Source: AWTP1-13 sp039808585
GTDB lineage: Bacteria; Pseudomonadota; Alphaproteobacteria; Rhizobiales; Hyphomicrobiaceae
NCBI GenBank assembly: GCA_039808585.1
Contig: JBDHTJ010000093.1
Coordinates: 1 to 20,294, forward strand
Reading direction: 5' to 3'
Length of the DNA: 20,294 nt
The position numbers and the translations under genes are program-made. Shown in pieces: positions 13,847 to 20,133 of the stretch (its first letter is position 1; each line of letters begins with the position of its first letter). The notes beneath the pieces were generated by a model. It saw only the letters and a list, made by a program, of their open reading frames with translations, was not told the DNA's origin and did no database searches.

Positions 13847-13869
13847 CGGCACTGCGCCTCCTGTTCTTG

Positions 13870-14187
13870 TCAGGCGACCTTGTCCATCGCCTCAGGCTCT
13901 ATATGTGCCGTCACCTGCCGCACGCCAACCACCGCCCGCAGAGCGAACGCGACGAGTTCCGCCGTGCGCGCTGTGACACCGGCCAGGCGCATGTCGACGG
14001 AAAGCTCGCTGCCATCGCCGTCCTCCCGCGAGGCATGGACGCGGAGCGGCACCGCGCCGAGCTTCGCCACGGGCTCGATCAGGCGCGGCAACAGGTTGGG
14101 ATCAGCAGGCGCCGAGACCAGGAAGTAGGCGCGCACAGTGGAAGAATGGCCGGCAGCCTTGCCGGCGACAGAAAGAGTGCGATGCAT
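13870..14187 (-). CDS. ACT-domain-like small protein
   Basis: This 105-residue protein consists of one beta-alpha-beta-beta-alpha-beta unit: VRAYFLVSAPADPNLLPRLI, GAVPLRVHASRED, ELSVDMRLAGV, TAELVAFALRAVVGVRQV and TAHIEP. The order and the RLIEPVAKLG helix are typical of ACT domains as found in the acetolactate synthase small subunit, which sense amino acids. It has no other domain, so it could bind an amino acid or an unknown partner. The fold assignment is from pattern only. ATG 14187 was chosen; a TTG at 14199 is in frame and lies close to AAGGA, so the true start may be there. It is 23 bases upstream of the zincin gene on the same strand. Confidence 0.65.
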   Translation of the reverse strand: MHRTLSVAGKAAGHSSTVRAYFLVSAPADPNLLPRLIEPVAKLGAVPLRVHASREDGDGSELSVDMRLAGVTARTAELVAFALRAVVGVRQVTAHIEPEAMDKVA

Positions 14188-14353
14188 GGGAATGCTCAAG
14201 TCCTTGCAGGAGATCGAATAGCGCGAACGGCAATAGGCCCGGAGCCCTCAGGCTGCCGGGGATATAATTCGCGCGATGATCTCTCGGACGTTCAGCATCC
14301 GCGCACTCTAGGCGCAAAAGGTTCAAGTCTCAATAACAAACGCGCAGCAGGCG

Positions 14354-14668
14354 CTATTCGGCCGCCTCGGCATGTAGCCGCGCAAGGCGCTCGGCTAGGG
14401 TCGCTTTCGATGCTTCTGCATTGCCAGGCGTCGCATCGTTGCGTGCCGTTTGGGGTACGACCGCAGCACTTCTGTTGAGGTCGATGCCGCGTGTGTCGAT
14501 GCTTCTTGGAGCCCCGCCAGGGGCAGGCGCATCGGGCCGTCGTACCGGCTCGCGCCGATGATCCAGCCGCTCCCGATCCGCTGCGAGCTTGATGGCCGCA
14601 AGCTCCAGCTCAATATCCTCGAGCATACTGTCGAGGCCGTCGCGTCGGTAGTCGGAACCGTCGCCCAT
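14354..14668 (-). CDS. Small hydrophilic hypothetical protein
   Basis: This 104-residue protein is strongly charged and disordered-looking. An N-terminal helix, DSMLEDIELELAAIKLAADR, is followed by an Arg/Pro-rich middle (HRREPVRRPDAPAPGG) and a final short helix LAERLARLHAEA. No family was recognised. Support for its being real comes from a promoter with a perfect CTATAT -10 at 14717-14722 on the same strand and the absence of a better frame. ATG 14668 has no strong ribosome binding site; GTG 14674 is in frame two codons earlier. Two other open frames overlap on both strands, so the call is tentative. Confidence 0.45.
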   Translation of the reverse strand: MGDGSDYRRDGLDSMLEDIELELAAIKLAADRERLDHRREPVRRPDAPAPGGAPRSIDTRGIDLNRSAAVVPQTARNDATPGNAEASKATLAERLARLHAEAAE

Positions 14669-14716
14669 ACGCACACTCGTTACGCAGACACATACTCTGT
14701 ACGCTACTTAGCTAAC

Positions 14717-14746
14717 ATATAGCGCACGACCTTGCTGCGCCAGCAA
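14717..14746 (-). promoter_or_regulatory. Candidate promoter upstream of the small hydrophilic protein gene
   Basis: On the minus strand TTGCTG (complement of 14741-14746), an 18-base spacer and CTATAT (complement of 14717-14722) fit the alphaproteobacterial housekeeping pattern. The -35 lies within a perfect TTGCTG-CGC-CAGCAA dyad (14732-14746). Initiation near 14710 would give a leader of about 40 bases. Confidence 0.5.
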
Positions 14747-14750
14747 CGAT

Positions 14751-15548
14751 TTAGGGTTTCTTTCCGATCAGGATGGCCTCGTCGAGGGTGAACCACAGGT
14801 CACCACCCTCCACCCGCGGCTTCAAGAACGCGGTCAGCGCCGGCGAGGCCTCCGTCAGCATCGTCCGCAGGCGCGCGACCGTTGCCTCGTCGCAGCCGAG
14901 CCGCACCGCCCAAGGGTCGAATTCCATGTCTTTCGGAATCCGTTCCGTATGGAAGACATGCAGGCCATGCTTCCCCATCAGCGCCACCCATTCGCTTATG
15001 CCGAGGCACCGCGCATGGCTGGGGTCGCGCAGCTTCTCGAAGGCGTTGTAGGCCTCGGCCGCATCTGTCAGTGCAGCATCGGGAAAGCCCGGCGTCGAAT
15101 GCGCGTCAGGTGCAATGTTGTCAATCAGTGCGAAGGTCCCGCCCGGGGCCAATACGCGCACCACTTCCGCCACGAACTTCGCCGGATGAGGAAAGTGATG
15201 TGGCGCGATGCGGCAGGTGACGAGGTCGAAGCTGCCCGTCGCGAAAGGCAGCGCCTCTGCATCCGCCTCCGCCGTCTCCATGTTGGCGAGGCCACGCTCC
15301 GAAGCGAGCTTTTTCGCCTCGCCGAGCATCTCCAGCGTGATGTCGCTTGCGATCACATGCGCCACATGCGGCGCGAGCGCCGCAGCTGTATGCCCCGCGC
15401 CCGTTGCGATATCGAGCACCCGCCAGCTCTTCTGCGGCTTCACCAGCTCCACCACCCGCGCGAGGCTTGCGCCCTTCGCGTGCACCCGCGACGTCGCATA
15501 GGCGGCCGCATGGCTGCCGAACTGCTTCTGCACCAGCTCCTTCGACAT
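14751..15548 (-). CDS. Class I SAM-dependent methyltransferase (UbiE/COQ5-like)
   Basis: This 265-residue methyltransferase has motif I as VLDIATGAGHTA at residues 44-55, an acidic residue ending strand 2 (VIASDITLEML), the AEADAEALPF motif II region, and FDLVTCRIAPHHF with VVRVLAPGGTFALIDN, all typical of UbiE/COQ5-type enzymes. The C-terminal third (WVALMGKHGLHVFHTERI) is the variable substrate side. The substrate is unknown; similar proteins act on quinones, lipids or small acids. ATG 15548 is preceded on the minus strand by GAGGGGAGG, a strong site. It diverges from the NYN-domain gene across a 150-base interval, and the downstream small hydrophilic protein gene appears to have its own promoter. 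Confidence 0.93.
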   Translation of the reverse strand: MSKELVQKQFGSHAAAYATSRVHAKGASLARVVELVKPQKSWRVLDIATGAGHTAAALAPHVAHVIASDITLEMLGEAKKLASERGLANMETAEADAEALPFATGSFDLVTCRIAPHHFPHPAKFVAEVVRVLAPGGTFALIDNIAPDAHSTPGFPDAALTDAAEAYNAFEKLRDPSHARCLGISEWVALMGKHGLHVFHTERIPKDMEFDPWAVRLGCDEATVARLRTMLTEASPALTAFLKPRVEGGDLWFTLDEAILIGKKP

Positions 15549-15601
15549 GCCTGCCTCCCCTCAAGGGGCTACCGCCCCCTGTCACATCCTGGTTTCGCCC
15601 C

Positions 15602-15630
15602 TTGACCCGGATCGATAGGCGAATCATATT
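15602..15630 (+). promoter_or_regulatory. Candidate promoter of the NYN-domain gene
   Basis: TTGACC (15602-15607), a 17-base spacer and CATATT (15625-15630) form a fair promoter. The inferred start near 15637 lies a few bases before a terminator-like hairpin (15644-15676) in the leader. Confidence 0.5.
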
Positions 15631-15643
15631 CTACGTACTTGCT

Positions 15644-15676
15644 CCCCGCCGGACTCGCCGAAAGGCCCCGGCGGGG
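15644..15676 (+). other. Terminator-like hairpin in the leader of the NYN-domain gene
   Basis: CCCCGCCGG (15644-15652) and CCGGCGGGG (15668-15676) make a perfect 9-bp stem with a 15-base loop, followed by TTATTCGTT. It lies between the candidate promoter and the ATG. It may attenuate the transcript or simply shape its 5' end. An 8-bp palindrome AGTATACT (15689-15696) directly precedes the start codon. Confidence 0.5.
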
Positions 15677-15698
15677 TTATTCGTTAAGAGTATACTTT

Positions 15699-16331
15699 AT
15701 GAACTTGCCCGAGCCGGTATTGAAACGCGCGATCGGCTTTTTTGATGGCCAGAACCTTTATCGGCACGCGAAGGATGCGTTTGGCCACCATCATCCGAAT
15801 TATGATCCATTGAAGCTGCTTCACGCTGTCAGCGCAGCTCGCGGCTGGCACCCTCTCGGCGTGCGTTTCTACACCGGCGTGCCCTCCTCGCTGGAGGATC
15901 CATTTTGGCATGCCTATTGGTCCAATCGCCTGCTTGCTATGTCACGGGCTGGCGTATTGGTGATCAAGCGACAGCTTCGCTATCATTCGGAAACCATTCA
16001 ACTGCCCGACGGCTCGTCGAAGACAATCGTCTCCGCGCACGAAAAGGGCGTAGACGTCCGTCTCGCGCTCGACGTGACGAGGCTGGCGAGGCAAGCGCAA
16101 TTCGATGTCGCAGTGATCTTCAGCCAGGACCAAGACTTGGCCGAGGTCGTCGATGAGGTGAAGGACATCGCGCAAGCATCGGCGCGATGGATCAAGGTCG
16201 CATCCGCGTTCCCCGCGGGCGCCGCTGCTACGTCGAGACGGGGCATCAATGGCGCAGAGTGGTTCCCGATGGACCAGGCGTTCTACGACGCATGCCTCGA
16301 CCATCGGGACTATCGGCCGAAAAAGAAGTGA
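15699..16331 (+). CDS. NYN-domain (LabA/DUF88-type, PIN-like) protein
   Basis: This 210-residue protein of the NYN family is a PIN-like nuclease fold. It holds the conserved acidic motifs: FFDGQNL with Asp16 at the N-terminus, KGVDVRLALDV with Asp119 and Asp125, and FSQDQDL with Asp144/Asp146. WRLLAMSRAG-like text is absent; instead SNRLLAMSRAGVLVIKR follows the first domain half. The C-terminal region ends in basic RPKKK. Members are thought to cleave RNA using one metal ion; targets here are unknown. ATG 15699 has only a weak AAGAG site, consistent with low expression. It is the only plus-strand gene in a long minus-strand block, and its stop lies nine bases from that of leuC, tail to tail. 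Confidence 0.9.
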   Translation: MNLPEPVLKRAIGFFDGQNLYRHAKDAFGHHHPNYDPLKLLHAVSAARGWHPLGVRFYTGVPSSLEDPFWHAYWSNRLLAMSRAGVLVIKRQLRYHSETIQLPDGSSKTIVSAHEKGVDVRLALDVTRLARQAQFDVAVIFSQDQDLAEVVDEVKDIAQASARWIKVASAFPAGAAATSRRGINGAEWFPMDQAFYDACLDHRDYRPKKK

Positions 16332-16340
16332 CTGGCGGAC

Positions 16341-17756
16341 TTAGCCCAGCGTCCGCGTATCGACGAAGCGCCCGGCGATCGCCGCTGCTGCCGCCATGCG
16401 CGGCGAGACCAGGTGCGTGCGCCCGCGATAGCCTTGCCGGCCCTCGAAGTTGCGGTTGGACGTCGATGCGCAGCGCTGCCCCGGCTTCAGCTGGTCCGGG
16501 TTCATGCCCAGGCACATCGAGCACCCCGGCTCCCGCCACTCGAAGCCGGCCGCCAGGAAGATCTTGTCGAGCCCCTCGGCTTCTGCCTGCTCTTTGACGA
16601 GCCCCGACCCCGGCACGATCATCGCGTAAGCGAGCTTGTCCGAAACCTTCTTGCCCTCGACGATCTTGGCGACCTCGCGCAGATCCTCGATGCGGCCGTT
16701 GGTGCACGAGCCGATCCACACGACATCGAGCGGGATGTCCTGGATGCGCGTCCCCGCGCTCAGGCCCATGTATTCGAGCGCGCGCGCCATCTTCACGCGC
16801 TTGCCCTCGTCGTGCACCTGGGTCGGGTCGGGCACGATGCCGTCGATGGTGGCGACATCTTCAGGGCTCGTGCCCCAGGTGACGATCGGCGGCAGGTTCG
16901 CCGCGTCGAGCTTCACCAGGCTGTCGAAGTGGGCGCCCTCGTCGGTGCGCAGCGTCTCCCAGTACTTCATGGCCATGTCCCAGGCCGCACCCTTGGGCGC
17001 CTTTGGACGCCCCTTGAGATAGGCGAACGTGAGTTCGTCGGGCGCCACCATGCCGGCGCGCGCGCCACCCTCGATCGACATGTTGCAAACGGTCATGCGG
17101 CCTTCCATCGAAAGGCCCTTGATCGCCTCGCCGTCGTACTCGATCACGTGGCCGGTGCCGCCAGCTGTGCCGATCTTGCCGATGATGGCGAGGATAATGT
17201 CCTTGGCGCCGACGCCCTTGGGCGGTTTCCCGTCCACCGTCACGCGCATGTTCTTGGCCTTTTTCTGGGTCAGCGTCTGCGTGGCGAGCACATGCTCCAC
17301 CTCGCTGGTGCCGATGCCATGGGCCAGCGCTCCGAACGCGCCGTGCGTCGACGTATGGCTGTCGCCGCATACGATGGTCGTGCCGGGCAGCGTGAAGCCC
17401 TGCTCGGGCCCGATGACGTGCACGATGCCCTGCCGAACGTCGAGTTCGTTATAGTATTCGATGCCGAAATCGGCCGCGTTCTTGGCAAGGGTCTCGACCT
17501 GGATCCGGCTTTCCTCGTCCTTGATGCCCATGCGGCGGTCGGACGTCGGCACGTTGTGGTCCACCACCGCCAGCGTCTTGCTGGGCGCGCGCACCTTGCG
17601 GCCCGCCATGCGCAGGCCCTCGAAGGCCTGCGGGCTGGTCACCTCGTGCACCAGATGCCGGTCGATATATAGAATGCAGGTGCCGTCGTCCTGGCGCGCG
17701 ACCACGTGGTCGTCGAAGATCTTGTCGTAAAGGGTTTTTGGGGTGGTGTTGGCCAT
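16341..17756 (-). CDS. leuC: 3-isopropylmalate dehydratase large subunit
   Basis: LeuC is the [4Fe-4S] catalytic subunit of isopropylmalate isomerase in leucine synthesis, working with LeuD. The protein has 471 residues, full length. It opens MANTTPKTLYDKIFDDHVV. The conserved DRHLVHEVTSPQAFEGL lies close to the N-terminus and CGDSHTSTHGAFGALAHGIG near residue 130. The cluster cysteines are in IGSCTNGR and CSMCLGMNPD. All the aconitase-family ligands seem present. ATG 17756 is preceded by AAGGAG about ten bases upstream. A good promoter lies at 17789-17817, and a terminator-bearing small-RNA region sits upstream of that. It is separated from leuD by seven genes, and leuB is not in the window. 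Confidence 0.98.
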   Translation of the reverse strand: MANTTPKTLYDKIFDDHVVARQDDGTCILYIDRHLVHEVTSPQAFEGLRMAGRKVRAPSKTLAVVDHNVPTSDRRMGIKDEESRIQVETLAKNAADFGIEYYNELDVRQGIVHVIGPEQGFTLPGTTIVCGDSHTSTHGAFGALAHGIGTSEVEHVLATQTLTQKKAKNMRVTVDGKPPKGVGAKDIILAIIGKIGTAGGTGHVIEYDGEAIKGLSMEGRMTVCNMSIEGGARAGMVAPDELTFAYLKGRPKAPKGAAWDMAMKYWETLRTDEGAHFDSLVKLDAANLPPIVTWGTSPEDVATIDGIVPDPTQVHDEGKRVKMARALEYMGLSAGTRIQDIPLDVVWIGSCTNGRIEDLREVAKIVEGKKVSDKLAYAMIVPGSGLVKEQAEAEGLDKIFLAAGFEWREPGCSMCLGMNPDQLKPGQRCASTSNRNFEGRQGYRGRTHLVSPRMAAAAAIAGRFVDTRTLG

Positions 17757-17788
17757 CGCGGGCAGGCTCCTTCAAGCGTTCCGCGGTT

Positions 17789-17817
17789 GTAATAGCGATC
17801 CCACTGCCCCTCGCCAA
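17789..17817 (-). promoter_or_regulatory. Candidate leuC promoter
   Basis: On the minus strand GTTGGC/TTGGCG (complement of 17812-17817), a 17-base spacer and TATTAC (complement of 17789-17794) fit the alphaproteobacterial consensus. Initiation near 17782 would leave a leader of about 26 bases with AAGGAG. leuC therefore need not depend on transcripts from upstream of the terminator at 17849-17876. Confidence 0.55.
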
Positions 17818-17848
17818 CCCCACTCATTTTTAAATGCAGGCTCCGGAC

Positions 17849-17876
17849 AAAAAGAAAGCCGGGCGCGAAGCCCGGC
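17849..17876 (-). terminator. Rho-independent terminator downstream of the LysR gene / candidate sRNA
   Basis: GCCGGGC (17858-17864), loop GCGAA and GCCCGGC (17870-17876) form a perfect 7-bp stem. On the minus strand it is followed directly by TTTCTTTTT (complement of 17849-17857). The T tract fixes its direction as minus strand. Confidence 0.88.
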
Positions 17877-17972
17877 CTGAGAGTGGTTTCGACCCGAACC
17901 CCAAGGGGAACGGTTGAAGGCGTCGAAGGGAGGTAGGTGCCTTCAGCAGCTGTCCGTCACAGCCATGAACAT
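17849..17972 (-). ncRNA. Candidate AbcR-like small regulatory RNA
   Basis: On the minus strand this stretch folds into consecutive hairpins. The first is GGCTGT-GACGG-ACAGCT (17948-17964). The second is GAAGGC...GCCTTC (arms 17939-17944 and 17916-17921), whose 17-base loop contains CCTACCTCCC, complementary to a Shine-Dalgarno sequence. The third is CCG-TT-CCCC-TT-GGGG-TT-CGG (17894-17913). The last is the terminator stem GCCGGGC/GCCCGGC followed by TTTCTTTTT. A -10-like CATACT (complement of 17979-17984) would start it near 17972, about 120 bases long; no good -35 is visible, which would fit an activator-dependent promoter. It lies downstream of, and on the same strand as, a LysR gene of VtlR/LsrB type; in Brucella abortus vtlR flanks and activates abcR2. 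The 5' end and identity are inference; a simple LysR 3' untranslated region is the alternative. Confidence 0.6.
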
Positions 17973-18016
17973 CTGAACAGTATGACCCGGCATTGGGAAT
18001 GGGCCGCATGACATGC

Positions 18017-18040
18017 GAGCCATGCGCCAATGCATGGCTC
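18017..18040. promoter_or_regulatory. Perfect 9-bp inverted repeat, candidate operator for the sRNA
   Basis: GAGCCATGC (18017-18025) and GCATGGCTC (18032-18040) are exact reverse complements separated by six bases. The centre lies about 55 bases upstream of the inferred sRNA start, where LysR-type activators normally bind. It contains T-N10-A symmetry rather than the textbook T-N11-A. No T tract follows on the minus strand, so a terminator is less likely. Confidence 0.55.
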
Positions 18041-18079
18041 CAGCATAGCTTCCTGTCAGGCAGGCGAGGCGACCAGCGC

Positions 18080-18970
18080 CTAGTACTTCCACTGCCGCGC
18101 CTTGGTCACCATGAAGTCGCGGAACACCTGCACCTTCTTTGCGGTCTTCAGCTCTTCCGGATAGACGAAATAGATCTGGATGTTTGGCAGGTCCGCCTCG
18201 CGCAGCACAGGCACCAGTTCGTTTTCCTCCTCCGTCAGGTAGTCCGGAATGAGGCCCACGCCGATGCCGGCAATGATCGCATACTTCATGGCGAGCACGC
18301 TGTTGGCCGCGAAGGCGGGCTTGCGCGGCGGCTTGCCGTCGAGCCCCGCGGTTTCCAGCCAGCGCACCGCCGAAAGGTGGGCAGCCGGCGTGCCGCTATA
18401 GGAGATGATGGGGTGCCCCTCCAGCGCCTCGATCGACTGCGGCGCGCCGAACCGCCGCACATAGTGCGTCGAAGCGTAGGCGTGGATCTTCATGTTGAAG
18501 AGCGGCCGCCGGATGAGTTCGCTCTGCTGCGGCTCGCTCGTCCAGATCGCGACATCCGCCGCGCGCATGGCGATCGCGATCTGCTCGTCCGAAAGGATCA
18601 GCTCGACGCGGATGTCGGGATAAAGCTCGAGAAACTCCCTCAGGCGCTGCGTCACCCACACCGTGCCGAGCCCGATGGGCGCCGTCACGCGCAAGTCGCC
18701 TGTGGGCTTGGTCGTGGTGTCCGTGAGCAGCGTTTCGGCCGTCGACAGCTTTCCCATGATCTCGCTGGCGGTCGAGAACAGCATCTCGCCCTGCTCCGTC
18801 AGCACCAGGCCACGGGCGTGCCGGTGAAACAGCGAAACCTTGAGCTCCTTCTCCAGCGCCGAGACTTGCCGGCTCACGGCCGACTGGCTCATGCGCAGGG
18901 CCTCGCCGGCATGCGTGAAGCTGCCTGCCTCTGCCGCGGCGTGAAAGATCCTAAGCTTGTCCCAGTCCAT
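18080..18970 (-). CDS. LysR-family transcriptional regulator of the VtlR/LsrB type
   Basis: This 296-residue LysR-type regulator has its N-terminal wHTH at residues about 4-62: LRIFHAAAEAGSFTHAGEAL and MSQSAVSRQVSALEKEL, then HRHARGLVLTEQG. A linker helix leads to the periplasmic-binding-protein-like effector domain starting near GDLRVTAPIGLG. The opening DWDKLRIF and the position directly downstream of trxB match the alphaproteobacterial LsrB (Sinorhizobium) and VtlR (Brucella) regulators. Those are needed for host interaction and oxidative-stress responses, and VtlR controls the AbcR2 sRNA. The translated sequence contains no cysteine, so thiol-based sensing by the protein itself is excluded. 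ATG 18970 lies 51 bases after the trxB stop, consistent with one operon. Orthology is inferred from sequence resemblance and context. Confidence 0.9.
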   Translation of the reverse strand: MDWDKLRIFHAAAEAGSFTHAGEALRMSQSAVSRQVSALEKELKVSLFHRHARGLVLTEQGEMLFSTASEIMGKLSTAETLLTDTTTKPTGDLRVTAPIGLGTVWVTQRLREFLELYPDIRVELILSDEQIAIAMRAADVAIWTSEPQQSELIRRPLFNMKIHAYASTHYVRRFGAPQSIEALEGHPIISYSGTPAAHLSAVRWLETAGLDGKPPRKPAFAANSVLAMKYAIIAGIGVGLIPDYLTEEENELVPVLREADLPNIQIYFVYPEELKTAKKVQVFRDFMVTKARQWKY

Positions 18971-19021
18971 CTGGCCTATCGTCGGTCGAGCCTGGCGTGC
19001 GACGCCGGCAGCGCTTCTTTT

Positions 19022-19993
19022 TCACTCGGCAGCCTTGGCCGCCATCTCGATCTTGGCGAGGTAGCGCTCTGATTCCAGCGCCGCCATGCAACCCATACCC
19101 GCAGCCGTCACCGCCTGGCGAAAAACCTCGTCCTTCACGTCGCCGGCCGCGAATACGCCCGGGATTTCGGTGGCCGTCGAGTCGGGCGCGGTGATGAGAT
19201 AGCCCGATGCGGTCGTCTTCAGCTGGCCCTTGAACAGCTCTGTCGCAGGCGCATGCCCGATCGCGATGAAGATCCCGTCTAGGGCAAGGTCTGTCGTCTT
19301 GCCGGTTTTCACGTTGCGGATGCGCGCCCCCGTCACTGCCTTCGGCGGCCCGGCCTTGCCCAGAACCTCGTCCAGCGCGCTATCCCAGATCACCTCGATC
19401 TTGGGATTGGCAAAAAGCCGGTCCTGCATGATCTTTTCGGCGCGGAAGCTGTCGCGCCGATGCACCACCGTCACCTTGCTGGCGAAGTTCGTGAGGAACA
19501 GCGCCTCCTCCACGGCCGTGTTGCCGCCGCCGATCACGGCCACGTTCTTGCCCTTGTAGAAGAAGCCATCGCATGTGGCGCAGGCAGAGACGCCGTATCC
19601 CTTGAAGGTTTCCTCGGAGGGCAGCCCCAGCCACCGCGCCTGCGCGCCCGTGCAGATGATGAGCGCATCGCAGGTGTAGACGTCGCCGCTGTCGCCCTCG
19701 AGGCGGAACGGCCTGCGCGACAACTCCACCTTCACGATCTGGTCCATGACAAAGGTGGCGCCGACATGCTCCGCCTGCGCGTGCATCTGCTCCATCAGCC
19801 ACGGCCCTTGGATCGCCTGGGCGAAACCCGGAAAATTTTCGACGTCCGTCGTGATCGTCATTTGCCCGCCAGGCTGCGGACCCTGGATGACGACAGGCTT
19901 CAGCATGGCGCGGGCGGAGTAGATCGCCGCCGTATAGCCGGCTGGGCCGGACCCGAGGATGATGACTTTGTGGTGCTTGCTGGAGCCGGTCAT
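19022..19993 (-). CDS. trxB: Thioredoxin-disulfide reductase
   Basis: TrxB is a flavoprotein that reduces thioredoxin with NADPH. The protein has 323 residues, normal length. The FAD-binding GxGxxG motif is ILGSGPAGYTAA (residues 12-23). The redox-active pair is CATC (Cys138, Cys141) in SACATCDGFFY. The NADPH-binding motif is VIGGGNTAVEEAL (153-165). The C-terminal FAD contact is GVFAAGDVKDEVFRQAVTAAGMG. ATG 19993 lacks a strong ribosome binding site, but MTGSSKHHKVIILGSG aligns with the family start. A promoter candidate sits at 20062-20090. The LysR gene follows after 51 bases on the same strand, an arrangement known from Hyphomicrobiales. A thiol-redox link between the two genes is likely but not shown. 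Confidence 0.97.
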   Translation of the reverse strand: MTGSSKHHKVIILGSGPAGYTAAIYSARAMLKPVVIQGPQPGGQMTITTDVENFPGFAQAIQGPWLMEQMHAQAEHVGATFVMDQIVKVELSRRPFRLEGDSGDVYTCDALIICTGAQARWLGLPSEETFKGYGVSACATCDGFFYKGKNVAVIGGGNTAVEEALFLTNFASKVTVVHRRDSFRAEKIMQDRLFANPKIEVIWDSALDEVLGKAGPPKAVTGARIRNVKTGKTTDLALDGIFIAIGHAPATELFKGQLKTTASGYLITAPDSTATEIPGVFAAGDVKDEVFRQAVTAAGMGCMAALESERYLAKIEMAAKAAE

Positions 19994-20061
19994 GGACGTC
20001 TGCCGATAAGGTTTCGTGGGGTCGCCGCGGAACGAACGAGGAACATGGCGGTGCTTCCCCC

Positions 20062-20090
20062 TTTAAAGACCGGGTGACGCCTGCGGTCAA
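20062..20090 (-). promoter_or_regulatory. Candidate trxB promoter
   Basis: On the minus strand TTGACC (complement of 20085-20090), exactly 17 bases, then TTTAAA (complement of 20062-20067). Initiation near 20055 gives a leader of about 60 bases before the trxB ATG at 19993. This would drive trxB and the LysR gene together. Confidence 0.55.
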
Positions 20091-20133
20091 TGCATAGCTC
20101 GCAGTGCACACAGTGTTAGGGCCGGGCTCGCGA

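Noticed and set aside
16413..17672. 419-codon open frame antisense to leuC
   Set aside because: Same cause; the product is low-complexity (Arg, His, Ala, Val) and the opposite strand encodes a full, motif-complete LeuC.
17757..18030. Leucine attenuator leader peptide for leuC
   Set aside because: No leader frame with a run of leucine codons was found before the terminator, and leuC has a promoter downstream of that terminator.
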